Origin: Bacteroidales bacterium
GTDB taxonomy: Bacteria > Bacteroidota > Bacteroidia > Bacteroidales > WCHB1-69
Direction of reading: 5' to 3'
DNA length: 34,342 nt
Assembly (NCBI GenBank): GCA_017650305.1
Contig: JAGCFD010000006.1
Location: 1-34,342 of the forward strand
The notes beneath the pieces were generated by a model that searched no databases, was not told the origin of the DNA, and was given only the letters and a program-made list of their open reading frames with translations. Below, in pieces: positions 7,801-16,809 of the stretch. Both the position numbers and the translations under genes were made by a program. How positions within the stretch are numbered: position 1 is the first letter of the stretch; each line of letters begins with the position of its first letter.

Positions 7801-10800
7801 AAGGTAAACGGATAGGATTGTCCGGCAGTACCCGTACCAACTTGCAGCATATTTTCAAAATCATTGTCTTCAATACGTCCGCTATAGTAAAGCACCAGCG
7901 GAGACGAATAGACAGGATCTGTAGTATAGGAAGTACCCTGTCCTATCGGCGTATTGTCATTCTGGTTCTGGTAGAAGTAATAGTAATCCAGCACATTGCT
8001 ATTCGGCGTGATGGTGTAAGGCATACCATAAGTGGCAGTATAATTCAAAGCGGTAGGAGCCACCGGGTTGGCCGGAATGAACAGTTGACCGGTAATCGTG
8101 TCATTCAGACGATAGACACCCATGGAAGAGTTTGTAGGATTACTATATATATTATAGGTATAGGAATTGTTCTGTGTTGTGGAACCAATGTTGATGCCGT
8201 TGGCAAAGGTGATGGTTGCATTCTGCAGAGAAGAGACCGGAGCATTCACAACCGTAGTGCCAGTTGCCGTGTTGGTACCCGTGAAGTTGGCCGTCAAATT
8301 AAACGTACCTGACGGAATCACAGAGGTGGACGTGGTGTCTGTGTTACCAACATTGACCTGCAATTGAGGACTGTTGGAGACACCGCACTGGAAGGAAACC
8401 GGGGACACAAGTGAGTTGGTAATTAAGTCATATTGCGGATGGAACACATTGATGTGAATCGGTTTTCTGCTGGTGGTACAGTTGCTTGACTGAGTCTTAC
8501 CAGCCACCCAATAGGTCACAGAGTCATACAACACGGGCGTAGTGTAGTAAGGAGCCGCTGTCGTAGTGGTGTGAATCGGCGTGGGGTCATTCTCATTGGC
8601 ATAGAAGTAATACTGGGTAACATTGCTCAAACGATCGGAAGGTTGCAGAATCACAAACGTTTGCGTGTAGTTGCCCGTATAGTTGTACTCGTTGAGCAGA
8701 GGAGCAGTATAGGTAGAGGTCAATTGTCCTTGGATCGTGTCGTTTCCTCTGTAGACGATTGTCTCAGTCGGCATATCCGTAAAGATGGTATAGTTGAAGG
8801 TGATGTTGGCAGTCGGAGCAGAGAAGTTGAACGGAGTGGTGAAGGTCACGGTCTTCAGCTCTTCGGGAGCAAACGGCTCAGCAACCGTATGGCTGATGGT
8901 AGTGCCGTTGATGGTGGCATAAACCACAACCTTATTGGCCGGGATAGCCGTATTCAAGAGGTTCTTCACATTAACTTGGATGTGCTCGTCAGCAGCCATG
9001 GCACAACCGCCAGTCGGATAAATCATCTCCATCGTCTGCACATCGTATGTCGGGATGTCCGGAACATGAACATGCACAGGTATCTTCTCACTACCGCACT
9101 CCAGGTTGGCAATCTTGAAGCGCATGTTGAAACGTCTTGCAAAGTTGGTATAGTTACCTGTCATCGTGGTGGTGTTGGCATTCTTGTACTGAACCATACC
9201 ATTGGTTACGGTCGTCATCTGGAAGGCTGGGTAGCTGGCAGCACCGGATACATACGCACCACAGTTGTTACACTGGGTACCCGTACCGGTACAGAAGTCT
9301 GCACAGTTGGTCTCAGTAAAGATTATCAGGTTGTCAGCATCAAACTCGAAGGAGTGTGTCAACGGGATCATATACCAGCCCGTCTGATTGCAATAGATGC
9401 GGCCTTCATATACCAACGTGGCACCATTGATATCATCATTCCAGTTGAACGGAGCAGTAGACGGGAAAATAGAGAGATCAGTGGTCTTCATATACAACTT
9501 GATTGGAATACCGTCTGAAGCGTTAGCATTGGAAGCCGTGGTCACATAAAGTCCAATGGACGTGATAGGCCCATGCATACCAATTTCTTCAGCAGTGTAA
9601 ATCATACGACCGCGGGAGTAGCCGTTAGTGAACATGAAGGGTTGCGTACCCGTCAAATTACCATCACCTACGATTGTATCGAAAATGAAACCAGGATTGG
9701 CAGTTGCATAGAAGGTAGTATCAAAATAGATAATCGGAGTGACGAAGTTGTTGGAGTAGGTTAGCAGCTCCCAAGACTCATAACCAGTACTTGCATACCA
9801 GCCGATCTCACCAGTTTGGATAGTGGAAGGCAACTGAGCCGTCAAGACACCGGAAGTGGAGTAAGAGATGTTCACGGGGCTTGTTGCAATCGGCGTGTGT
9901 GACTTACCGATGGAGACAATGTCAATCACAATGGTATCGTTGAATTGCAAACGGTCTCCCGTCACTTGGTCAATCCAAACTCTGATGTGATAGTTGCTAT
10001 CAATGTCCACCAACTGGTTAGTGAAATCAAAAATAGTCGGGAATGCAAACTCAGAGGTTGCATGAGATGCCAGAGCAGTCTGCATCGTATCAGTAACAGT
10101 AGGCAAACCATTCACTGAATAATGGAAGATTGTACCGGCAGGCACAGGCTCAAAGCCGTTATTGGTGATGGCAATCGTAATATTCTCGTGTCCCAAATCG
10201 CAACGAGTGGTCGGGTTCAGCACCTCTAACAGTGCCATATCCTTAACATACGGAGTATCCACCTGGGCACCAATCATGAAACGACCGAATGTTTGCGGTG
10301 TATAAACTCCGTTAGCCAGATAGAAGAAGGTGGAATCACGAAGCGGGGTCTCAATCTGAGAGCAGAGGTAATCACCATTGGAAAGCATCTCAATACCTAC
10401 ATAGAACTCACCACTCATGTTGGTCAAGGCGAAGTTCTCAATAGGAATGATATTCCAAGCATGCTCTTGCAGATCTGCAAAATTGACCATTGCAGAAGTG
10501 GCTACAATCTCGCCATCAGCATTGGACACAAATGCGCGCATACCGTTGGACGGGTTAGCAATATAGGTTTGATCATAGTAGTATTTAACGGCTGTGACAC
10601 ACAACGGCTCGGCAATCTTGTAACGGACACAAGGACGAATGACATTGGTGTAATCACCGGTCAACAGACCAACCTCAGTAGTGTCGGCATAATTGGCGAT
10701 ATTATTGTTGGTCACCATACGCCAGTTCATGGCGTTATTGGCGTTGTGTTGGTCAGTGCGGGAACGGACCTCCACATTCTTGACTTCGTTGACTGCATAC

Positions 10801-13800
10801 TGATGATCCGGGAAGGTTACGAGAACCTCAGCGCCAGATGCCAGTGACGGGATCGTCAAGGAGTCTGCGTAGGTTTCAGTAGCACCCGTGACGGTCAGGT
10901 AAACCTTGGCATTGGTTTGGGTTTGGTAACCCTCGTTACGTACCAATGCGCTCACCACGCCTGCCATCTCATACTGTGACGGATTCTCACCTTGAGAATA
11001 GATGTTGGTTACAGCCAAGTCGTTGTCGAAGAGGCTTCTCAAACGGATACGGTCAATATTGATATTGTTACCAGCCTGAGAGTAAGCATCAAAGGCGATA
11101 TAGACACATCCGGAAGAGACATAGTTGGAGAGATCATAGGTGTAGAGCGTCCATGTAGGAGTTGTGGCAGTAGACTGATAACGTTTTACCAAAGCAGCAG
11201 TCTGGCCTTGCGGGATCAAGTTGGTGAAGGTGTTGCCGCCATCGGTAGAGATCTTGACGGTCACACCCTCTTGAGCCTTGTTGGAGACATTGTCATGGGC
11301 AAACCACATCTCCAAGATCGGGTTCACGGCATTGGCCAATTGAACTACCGGCATGATGGCACGTGACTGCGTGGCATTGGCAAAGGTCTTGGAGTTGAAG
11401 AAGAGACGACCGGTACCATACACAGGTGCAATGGCCGGGTTGACACCCGTACCATCCTGGAATGTCCAGTTACCAGCACCACTCAACTGCTCAATGGTCC
11501 ATGTCTGCTGGGTTCCGTTGGAGAAGACCTCCTCATAGTCCGGAATGGCAGCCTCCATGACAAACTGGGTACGCATGGTGTCGTTGATATGGTTGTTATC
11601 ACCATTGGTCGTGATGATGAAGGTGAGGTCAATAACTTGGTTGACGGGAATGTTCACATTGTTTGCCACTACCTGAGAAAGAGTTCCCAGCACAGGAACA
11701 GAGCCGGTGTTGACATTGATAGTCTGGGTCAAGTTCAAACTGTCAGAATGAAGCTTGATGGTGGCAGGATGTGAAGCGAAGTTCAAAGTCTCGGAGCCCT
11801 TGTTGGCAATGGCAACCGTGATATTGTAAGAGTTTTGCGGACAGCTACCCAGTGCGGGATTGGTCATCTCCACAATGGAAGCGTCAACAGGAGCAATCTG
11901 AGCAGCATAGGCACCCATGTAGGTCAACAATGAACGCTGAATTCCACGAATATCGGCAGTGACCGGCGCAATACGAGGACACTCAAAGCCTGTGAAACTG
12001 GTTGGCAACAGACTGGCGGTCGGGTTTGCTATATCCGGCATCACACTGACACTGTTGGTAAGGGTGGTCACGGCAGACTCCAACTCGGCAACCGTATTAC
12101 GAGTCACCGTCTTATAACCCACAATTCCAGAAGTGGAATAGAAGTTGTTGTAGGCACCGGTTACCGTGGAGTTGGCATTCAGATACAACGGATAGTTGGT
12201 GTTGTCACTGCAGTTGACATTATTAATAAGGATATTATTATCTAAATATGTATTGTTATTGTTCTCAATTCGCAAAGCCGATGTGTTGGAATAAGGCGCA
12301 TCAGACTTGATGAAGATGCTGTTATTGACAACCTTCAACAAGTTACTGGTCTTGATCTGCATTGCGTGAGAAGCAGCCGCCGTCACCGGATAGAGAATGA
12401 CTTCGTTATTGTAAACATATCCCGTAAGAGCTGTGGTGGAGGAGCTATTCTCAATATCGATACCGAAATTGGAATTACCAACTTTCACATGGTTGTTACG
12501 AATATAGAAATCCTCTACCGTGGCATAACGGAAATAGATACCATATTCCACATCGTAGGTACTGTCGATGGTGTTGCCATTGATATCGGCGCCAGAGACA
12601 TAGTCCACATAGATACCGGAGAAGTTCTGCGGACTGGACATATTCACCTGGCTCACATGGTTGTTGGTAATAGCTGATGTGCTATAATACACATAGATGC
12701 CTCGATAACAAGACTTCACCGTGTTGCCAACAATATTCAGGACATTCTTTCTGGCATTGGAACCATAGTAATAGATACCATAGTTACCACCCGTGATGAG
12801 ACAGTTCTGAATGGTGATAGTATCAGGGATGGTCGTGGCAGCGACAGAACGTCCGATGGCGAAACTGGTGTTCGCGGTGGAGTTCGTGTTATAAGCAGTA
12901 ATGTGACAGCCATCGAAAGTGATGTTGGTGGAACCGTTACCACGGATGACCACACCTCTTGAAATCGCTGTGTTCTTGCCTTGCAAGGTGAGGTTGCGGA
13001 AGATGAAGTTGTTCACATTCACCAGCGTGACCGCACCGAACAGATTGGTACCATTATCGGTCTTATTATTCGTTACGATAACGGTGTTCACATTGTCACC
13101 CTGGAAGGTAATGGTATTGGTGGCCGACTGTCCAATGTAATTCTCCGTAAAGTCAAAGTCCTGATAAGTGCCGGGGCGCAGATGGAAGGTGGTAGGACCA
13201 TCAATACCGCAGTAGTTGAGGGCCGCTTTGACATCCAACATAGTCGCGAAATCAGGGTTCGTGCCACCGACTGTATAGTCACCATGCAAGAGGCTGTCGC
13301 AGGCATAACCGGTGAACTTCAGGGTATCATTGGCGTGGTTGCCATCGGTCTGACCATTACGGGTGTTGACATACACCGTGATATAGTTAAAACCATGCGT
13401 GGGCTGGAAAGTGCCCAACGACAAGCTGGAAGGCTCGTCAAAACAGAGGGAGCCAGTCCAGGAGTGCGTGCTGGTATGTGTCACCACATGGTTGGCATTT
13501 TCCACCTTCAACGTCACATTAAGGGCAGTCTGATAGGGGCTGCCAGTGCTCTGGGAGTGGACAGCGTCACTCTTGTTCTTGAAGTATAGCGTCACTGGTT
13601 CCGCCGCCCCCGTGATAAAGCAGTGCGGGAACGTGTTCATACTGTCCAAGGCACAGTCGTTATTCTGGATGTTGCCCTGGTTGTGCCATGCTATCATGGG
13701 CGTATCTATCTGCGCCGTACTACCGTGAACATCATTCACGTGAATACGATAGTAGATGGTGTCATAGTAACAGATGGTGGGGAAGTCCCACTGTGCGGTG

Positions 13801-14717
13801 ACCGTGTGGCCGGAAGTTGTCAAGTTGTTGGTGACGATATTGTTCGGACATGTTGTCCATGCGCCACTATTGATTCTGTATTTGCAATAGACAGAGTCCA
13901 TCTTCAGCGTATCATTATCATGCAAAGTGGCATGAATGGTATACGGTCCGATGTTGTTCTGCATATTGTTGTTCTTGTTGACATAGATCGGGGCCGTCAG
14001 CTGAATGGTGGGCGGTTCGAGCTCACAGTTGGAAAGGATCACCTTGAAGTTGTCGATGTACCATCCGGCGCAGACATCCGTACCGGAAGCCGGTGAAGAG
14101 ACCTTGTTACAACGCAACTGGAATTTACAGTGAGTGGCACCCGTCTGGAAAATGAAGCTCGACAGGTCGAAATACTCATGATGCCACCAAGCATTGGTCG
14201 GCACAGCAGCATTGTTGCTCGCCTGCCAGTTGCTATAACTGTTGGCATTGAACTTACCGGCCGTATAGGTACCAGAACCGAAGTAGAAGGGGCTCGAACC
14301 CGTAAACACCAACTGGCTCCATGTACTCCAGTTCAAGTCTCCGTCAGTATTATAGCCGTATGCCACAGCATAATAGATGGAGGCATTATCCAGATTGTTC
14401 ACCTTACAGATCTGATCAAAAGCCAGATAGATGTGATTGATATTCTGAACGGAGGGATCCGTCAAAGGAATATCAGCCGTGGTGGCACTGGAGTTCGTGG
14501 ATGTGGGATACACAGGTGTGTGGAACGAAGAGGTCCCAGACACGTGGAGCGTGTTGTCCTTAGACCAGTCACCATCCGTCTCGTGGTTGTAAGTTGTGGT
14601 CATCTGCACGTTTGACTGGTCAAACGACTCGTCAAAAACAATGACTGTTTGGGCAATTTGTGCAAACATCACAAACGGTGCGATGATGGCGACAAGAGTG
14701 AGTAAAATCCTTTTCAT
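4887..14717 (-). CDS. Giant modular T9SS-secreted surface protein
   Basis: A 3276-residue protein in one uninterrupted frame. The N-terminus MKRILLTLVAIIAPFVMFAQ is a signal peptide. Approximate layout: 22-235 a jelly-roll (MAM/lectin-like) region; 235-345 an Ig-like region; 475-910 a right-handed parallel beta-helix with many short N/G/I repeats (NNHVSQ, GIYVDYVSG, ADINGNTID). About eight CARDB-like modules follow (starting near 942, 1229, 1492, 1889, 2094, 2489, 2757 and 3059). Two related copies of a ~210-residue module with FTNG[YH]S sit near 1682-1891 and 2291-2494. A GEVED-type domain ends in AGETEDYAI near 2600-2757. A second jelly-roll (YTENFDSGTGSDGEYYF) lies at 2877-3055. The last ~85 residues (NQNMPNPAEDQTTIVYLL, then GVYYYTLTFKDVTLTKKMVIQK) are a type-A T9SS sorting domain, implying export and anchoring on the cell surface. 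Likely an adhesin or structural protein; no catalytic motif was recognised. Confidence 0.92.
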   Translation of the reverse strand: MKRILLTLVAIIAPFVMFAQIAQTVIVFDESFDQSNVQMTTTYNHETDGDWSKDNTLHVSGTSSFHTPVYPTSTNSSATTADIPLTDPSVQNINHIYLAFDQICKVNNLDNASIYYAVAYGYNTDGDLNWSTWSQLVFTGSSPFYFGSGTYTAGKFNANSYSNWQASNNAAVPTNAWWHHEYFDLSSFIFQTGATHCKFQLRCNKVSSPASGTDVCAGWYIDNFKVILSNCELEPPTIQLTAPIYVNKNNNMQNNIGPYTIHATLHDNDTLKMDSVYCKYRINSGAWTTCPNNIVTNNLTTSGHTVTAQWDFPTICYYDTIYYRIHVNDVHGSTAQIDTPMIAWHNQGNIQNNDCALDSMNTFPHCFITGAAEPVTLYFKNKSDAVHSQSTGSPYQTALNVTLKVENANHVVTHTSTHSWTGSLCFDEPSSLSLGTFQPTHGFNYITVYVNTRNGQTDGNHANDTLKFTGYACDSLLHGDYTVGGTNPDFATMLDVKAALNYCGIDGPTTFHLRPGTYQDFDFTENYIGQSATNTITFQGDNVNTVIVTNNKTDNGTNLFGAVTLVNVNNFIFRNLTLQGKNTAISRGVVIRGNGSTNITFDGCHITAYNTNSTANTSFAIGRSVAATTIPDTITIQNCLITGGNYGIYYYGSNARKNVLNIVGNTVKSCYRGIYVYYSTSAITNNHVSQVNMSSPQNFSGIYVDYVSGADINGNTIDSTYDVEYGIYFRYATVEDFYIRNNHVKVGNSNFGIDIENSSSTTALTGYVYNNEVILYPVTAAASHAMQIKTSNLLKVVNNSIFIKSDAPYSNTSALRIENNNNTYLDNNILINNVNCSDNTNYPLYLNANSTVTGAYNNFYSTSGIVGYKTVTRNTVAELESAVTTLTNSVSVMPDIANPTASLLPTSFTGFECPRIAPVTADIRGIQRSLLTYMGAYAAQIAPVDASIVEMTNPALGSCPQNSYNITVAIANKGSETLNFASHPATIKLHSDSLNLTQTINVNTGSVPVLGTLSQVVANNVNIPVNQVIDLTFIITTNGDNNHINDTMRTQFVMEAAIPDYEEVFSNGTQQTWTIEQLSGAGNWTFQDGTGVNPAIAPVYGTGRLFFNSKTFANATQSRAIMPVVQLANAVNPILEMWFAHDNVSNKAQEGVTVKISTDGGNTFTNLIPQGQTAALVKRYQSTATTPTWTLYTYDLSNYVSSGCVYIAFDAYSQAGNNINIDRIRLRSLFDNDLAVTNIYSQGENPSQYEMAGVVSALVRNEGYQTQTNAKVYLTVTGATETYADSLTIPSLASGAEVLVTFPDHQYAVNEVKNVEVRSRTDQHNANNAMNWRMVTNNNIANYADTTEVGLLTGDYTNVIRPCVRYKIAEPLCVTAVKYYYDQTYIANPSNGMRAFVSNADGEIVATSAMVNFADLQEHAWNIIPIENFALTNMSGEFYVGIEMLSNGDYLCSQIETPLRDSTFFYLANGVYTPQTFGRFMIGAQVDTPYVKDMALLEVLNPTTRCDLGHENITIAITNNGFEPVPAGTIFHYSVNGLPTVTDTMQTALASHATSEFAFPTIFDFTNQLVDIDSNYHIRVWIDQVTGDRLQFNDTIVIDIVSIGKSHTPIATSPVNISYSTSGVLTAQLPSTIQTGEIGWYASTGYESWELLTYSNNFVTPIIYFDTTFYATANPGFIFDTIVGDGNLTGTQPFMFTNGYSRGRMIYTAEEIGMHGPITSIGLYVTTASNANASDGIPIKLYMKTTDLSIFPSTAPFNWNDDINGATLVYEGRIYCNQTGWYMIPLTHSFEFDADNLIIFTETNCADFCTGTGTQCNNCGAYVSGAASYPAFQMTTVTNGMVQYKNANTTTMTGNYTNFARRFNMRFKIANLECGSEKIPVHVHVPDIPTYDVQTMEMIYPTGGCAMAADEHIQVNVKNLLNTAIPANKVVVYATINGTTISHTVAEPFAPEELKTVTFTTPFNFSAPTANITFNYTIFTDMPTETIVYRGNDTIQGQLTSTYTAPLLNEYNYTGNYTQTFVILQPSDRLSNVTQYYFYANENDPTPIHTTTTAAPYYTTPVLYDSVTYWVAGKTQSSNCTTSRKPIHINVFHPQYDLITNSLVSPVSFQCGVSNSPQLQVNVGNTDTTSTSVIPSGTFNLTANFTGTNTATGTTVVNAPVSSLQNATITFANGINIGSTTQNNSYTYNIYSNPTNSSMGVYRLNDTITGQLFIPANPVAPTALNYTATYGMPYTITPNSNVLDYYYFYQNQNDNTPIGQGTSYTTDPVYSSPLVLYYSGRIEDNDFENMLQVGTGTAGQSYPFTFTNGHSYAKILYSASEMGSAGRIDTIFFSVQTANTSGSSIPVKMWLKNNATDMEQIANAATSINWATETGSATLIFDGELDFANLNWFAIPIAGGFDYNGQALFLYVEHDCGNASCVTNNGINPVPKFHNTSIQKKVLYKAQNTALTAASSFALQTYRWNTRFKMNYTCESPKATITITTNIPQHDVGVTAINAPVTPSNTYTATNPVQVVIKNFGTQAASSIPVSYVLGNGTPVTQTYSGSLAAGATATVNFTTTCDLSEVYYDTPFKAYTGLTSDTYHANDTLTIMVRKEDPCISRPLSLATGADISNVTFAGINNGPGAPYTNYTPAGDGLYTDYTSTVTPGELVLGQTYQLAITHSFTTTATATVYKTVYVDYNRNGSFETNEQIFTSGAVAAGQANATTNATIVVPTTATLGLTRMRVICAAGNYTNACGTYNYAGETEDYAILLSPPVTTDMGVVNYVHPVGTVCKDDNATVRVKVRNYGSQAQTLSIDNPLTLTVTVTGAVPGTYTTSLTSGTYQPYQDILMSIPNVNFGVAGDYTLNAVITYNGDLYISNNSMAGSTHVDAGGTAIPYTENFDSGTGSDGEYYFTSDWSLNQSASNYKWQVYQGASPNATTNGGPGTDHTQAGTVFEAFGRYAAVQGISGSNNSTKWATLTSKCLNLHYQNGYPAELSFYDFFTGPNTSDFVMTVEVGSGDNFIPVDTLTKADGTTGVWKRHVVPLIGFDEVGQVRFRMTGQVNKIDPSIDDILVTPGLPDLAVQSIQYPFDFNDAEHQSECLRFTDTVHPIIRFYNNGDSPISEFDAMCEMAVGVVKDTVVEHVVASIMPGETYDYEFVHGFVIPENVYYCQFAAFGIIDLDKDLTNNTKRVIPCTSLDIEHYEAEQGVVLNQNMPNPAEDQTTIVYLLPDFGKTTLQIHSAMGQLLYTDTQEGVFGQNQYDVKTANLAAGVYYYTLTFKDVTLTKKMVIQK

Positions 14718-14781
14718 CTTAGTTTTTATGTTTTTATATTATTACTCTTAATGTATATTATTCACTATAAAAATAAGGTGC

Positions 14782-14815
14782 CAAAAATACATTTTTTTCT
14801 TTATCATTTTTCAAA
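14782..14815 (-). promoter_or_regulatory. Bacteroidota-type promoter of the surface-protein gene
   Basis: On the minus strand TTTG (14815-14812) is followed after 22 nt by TATTTTTG (14789-14782), matching the -33 TTTG and -7 TAnnTTTG elements of the Bacteroidota housekeeping sigma factor. Transcription would start about 55-60 nt before the ATG. Confidence 0.6.
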
Positions 14816-14943
14816 AAAATTCATTTCGTTTTAATAAAAAATCTATCCTGTTTGCATTTCTCTCTAATGCACTAAAAATAAAACAGTTGAACCTGCCTCA
14901 TCTTCCCCCGGAAACAGCATCAGATCATATTCTGAGAAAAAAA

Positions 14944-14981
14944 AATCCAAAGAGGCTGATTTTTTCACAGTCATCAGTCTC
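14944..14981 (-). terminator. Weak candidate terminator after dusB
   Basis: On the minus strand GAGACTGAT (14981-14973) can pair with ATCAGCCTC (14960-14952) with one mismatch and a 12-nt loop, followed by TTTGGATTTTTTT. The stem is imperfect and the T-run is interrupted. Confidence 0.35.
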
Positions 14982-15025
14982 ACAAAAAAATGATAAAGCA
15001 GTCTTGAAATGAAGAGTGTCGAAGA

Positions 15026-16006
15026 TCAGAGTCTTTCGAGCGGCTGATAGCTCTTGAGCAATTGCTCGCACTCCTCGATGGAGGTGGCGGACATCAGTTG
15101 CATACGGACATTCTTGAAGTGAGGGATTGCTTTGAAGTAGCCGGCATATTGGCTGCGCATCTCAAGGACGGCGCGGCGCTCGCCCTTTTCCTCAGCAGTG
15201 GCGCGCAGCTGTTGCAAGACCATATCGGCACGCTCCTGGTAGGAGGGCACTTGCTCTTCGCGGCCGGCCAGGCGCGCCTTGATTTGGGAAAAGATCCACG
15301 GGTTGCCGATGGCGGCGCGCCCGATCATCACGGCGTCCACCCCATAGCGCTCCTTGTACTCGACCGCCTTGGCAGCACTGTTGAGATCCCCGTTCCCAAT
15401 GACGGGAATTGTCATGCGGGGGTTGTCTTTCACCGCCCCGATCAGAGACCAATCGGCCTCGCCCCCGTACATCTGGGCACGCGTGCGCCCATGAATCGCA
15501 ATGGCCTGTATGCCAATATCCTGCAAACGCTCAGCCACCTCCACGATGGGCTTGCTGCTACTGTCCCAGCCCAGTCGCGTCTTCACGGTGACGGGCAACC
15601 CGACAGCCTTCACCACCGCAGCGGTAAGCCTGACCATCTTCGGGATGTCCTGCAAAATGGCAGAACCTGCCCCTTTGCTCACAATCTTCTTGACCGGACA
15701 GCCCCAGTTGATGTCGATGAAGTCCGGACGACGCTCCTCCGCATAACGCGCCGCTGTCACCAACGACTGCTCGTCATGACCGAAGATCTGCACACCGAAG
15801 GGACGCTCCTCCTCATCAAAACACATCTTGCGCATACTTTTGTCCACCTCTCGAGACAATGCATCGGAGGAGATGAACTCCGAAATCAGCACGTCTGCAC
15901 CCTGGCGCTTACACTGCAGACGAAAGGCCCTGTCGGTAACCCCCTCCATAGGAGCCAGATAGACCGGAAACGGAAACTTCGATAAAATTTCTGATATTTG
16001 TGCCAT
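15026..16006 (-). CDS. dusB: tRNA-dihydrouridine synthase (DusB-like)
   Basis: FMN-dependent reduction of specific tRNA uridines to dihydrouridine. With the start at MAQISEIL (16006) the protein is about 326 residues, normal for the family. Seen in order: PVYLAPMEGVTDRAFR (FMN-binding start of the TIM barrel), FGVQIFGHD, DFIDINWGCPVKKIVSKGAG with the catalytic Cys at about residue 103, VTVKTRLGW, AIAIHGRTRAQMYGGEADW, IPVIGNGDL and VDAVMIGRAAIGNPWIF. Upstream in-frame residues MLSLF are unlikely to be translated because the -7 element lies there. It is divergently transcribed from the secreted coiled-coil gene. Whether it is orthologous to DusB or another bacterial Dus was not tested. Confidence 0.92.
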   Translation of the reverse strand: MAQISEILSKFPFPVYLAPMEGVTDRAFRLQCKRQGADVLISEFISSDALSREVDKSMRKMCFDEEERPFGVQIFGHDEQSLVTAARYAEERRPDFIDINWGCPVKKIVSKGAGSAILQDIPKMVRLTAAVVKAVGLPVTVKTRLGWDSSSKPIVEVAERLQDIGIQAIAIHGRTRAQMYGGEADWSLIGAVKDNPRMTIPVIGNGDLNSAAKAVEYKERYGVDAVMIGRAAIGNPWIFSQIKARLAGREEQVPSYQERADMVLQQLRATAEEKGERRAVLEMRSQYAGYFKAIPHFKNVRMQLMSATSIEECEQLLKSYQPLERL

Positions 16007-16018
16007 AAAAAGAGACAG

Positions 16019-16042
16019 CAAAAGTATATTTTTTTATTTTTG
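16019..16042. promoter_or_regulatory. Divergent -7 elements for dusB (-) and the coiled-coil gene (+)
   Basis: Minus strand: TACTTTTG (16026-16019), 13 nt before the dusB ATG, giving a very short leader. Plus strand: TATTTTTG (16035-16042) followed by CC, 39 nt before ATG 16082. Both fit TAnnTTTG; clear -33 TTTG elements were not found. The two elements lie only 8 bp apart, so polymerase binding in the two directions probably competes. Confidence 0.5.
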
Positions 16043-16081
16043 CCACATCGAAATTTTCATCAACAAAAAAATAATATCATT

Positions 16082-16768
16082 ATGAAAAAGCTTTTATTTT
16101 TAATTGCAACCGTCTGCCTGGTCTCATTTGCCAGTGCCCAGACCGTCAAAGAATCTACTGTCACTTTCAACAAGACACAGGTTAATGGCTATTTGGCCAA
16201 CATCAACGGCTACACCATGGACGTGGTTGACCTCGCCATGAGAACCAAACTGGAGAAAGACTTCGGCCTGAGAGCTTCCAAAGAGGGCAGCTACAGAGCC
16301 TATCTGAACCAGCCGTGCTCCATCTTCGGCCCGGACAACTACGACATCTACTATCAAGTGAGCGAGTTTGGAAAGAAGAAAAACAAAACCACGCAGGTGA
16401 GCTTCATTTTGAGCAGCGGCAACATGAACACCATCACTTCCGGAAACAACCCGGATATTGCCAGACGCGTGAAGATCTTCCTCGAGGATTTCCTCGCCAC
16501 CGTTCCCACCTTCGCCACATCCCAGCAATTAGAAGAATTGGAGGCTGAACTGGCCAAACTCCAAAGCGAAAAGGAAAAACTCGACAAGGAGATTGCTAAA
16601 AACAACAAGAGCATTGAAAAAGCCAACAAGCAGATTCAAAAAATCAACAAGAACATCGAAAAATCCCAAAAGAAAATCGAGAAAGTCGATGTAAAAGTTG
16701 AAAAGAAAATCAAAGAAATCAACGAGGTTGAGGTCAAGATCAAAGAGGTTAAATCCTCGATGAGATAA
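16082..16768 (+). CDS. Secreted protein with long C-terminal coiled coil, function unknown
   Basis: A 228-residue protein. Residues 1-20 (MKKLLFLIATVCLVSFASAQ) form a signal peptide. Residues about 20-145 look globular (TFNKTQVNGYLANINGYTMDVVDLAMRTKLEKDF, then YDIYYQVSEFGKKKNKTTQVSFILSSGN). Residues about 150-228 form an uninterrupted, strongly charged Lys/Glu coiled coil (QLEELEAELAKLQSEKEKL onward, with repeated KIEK/KINK/IKE heptads). ATG 16082 is preferred over upstream in-frame codons because it starts the signal peptide and follows a -7 element. I do not recognise a family. The coiled coil suggests an oligomeric or scaffold-like periplasmic protein; a link to peptidoglycan or the outer membrane is speculation. 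It converges on lpxD and shares its terminator. Confidence 0.8.
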   Translation: MKKLLFLIATVCLVSFASAQTVKESTVTFNKTQVNGYLANINGYTMDVVDLAMRTKLEKDFGLRASKEGSYRAYLNQPCSIFGPDNYDIYYQVSEFGKKKNKTTQVSFILSSGNMNTITSGNNPDIARRVKIFLEDFLATVPTFATSQQLEELEAELAKLQSEKEKLDKEIAKNNKSIEKANKQIQKINKNIEKSQKKIEKVDVKVEKKIKEINEVEVKIKEVKSSMR

Positions 16769-16809
16769 AAAAAGAAAGCAGGATTATTTCCTGCTTTCTA
16801 ACTCTTTTT
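16768..16809. terminator. Bidirectional terminator between converging genes
   Basis: GAAAGCAGGA (16774-16783) and TCCTGCTTTC (16789-16798) form a perfect 10-bp stem with loop TTATT. Plus strand: followed by TAACTCTTTTTT. Minus strand: followed by a run of seven T. The lpxD stop codon (TAA on the minus strand, 16784-16786) lies in the loop, and one arm encodes the last LpxD residues. Confidence 0.82.

Larger units (their letters stand above)
14718..15025. other. AT-rich intergenic region between dusB and the surface-protein gene
   Basis: About 308 bp. The part next to the surface-protein gene is very AT-rich and holds a good minus-strand promoter (14782-14815). The part next to dusB holds a weak candidate terminator (14944-14981). 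Between them (about 14820-14940) nothing was recognised beyond A/T runs. Confidence 0.6.

Noticed and set aside
8571..9518. Plus-strand 315-codon open frame inside the giant surface-protein gene
   Set aside because: Antisense to a gene with unmistakable domains from end to end; its translation is low-complexity with no fold or motif, as expected of a shadow frame.
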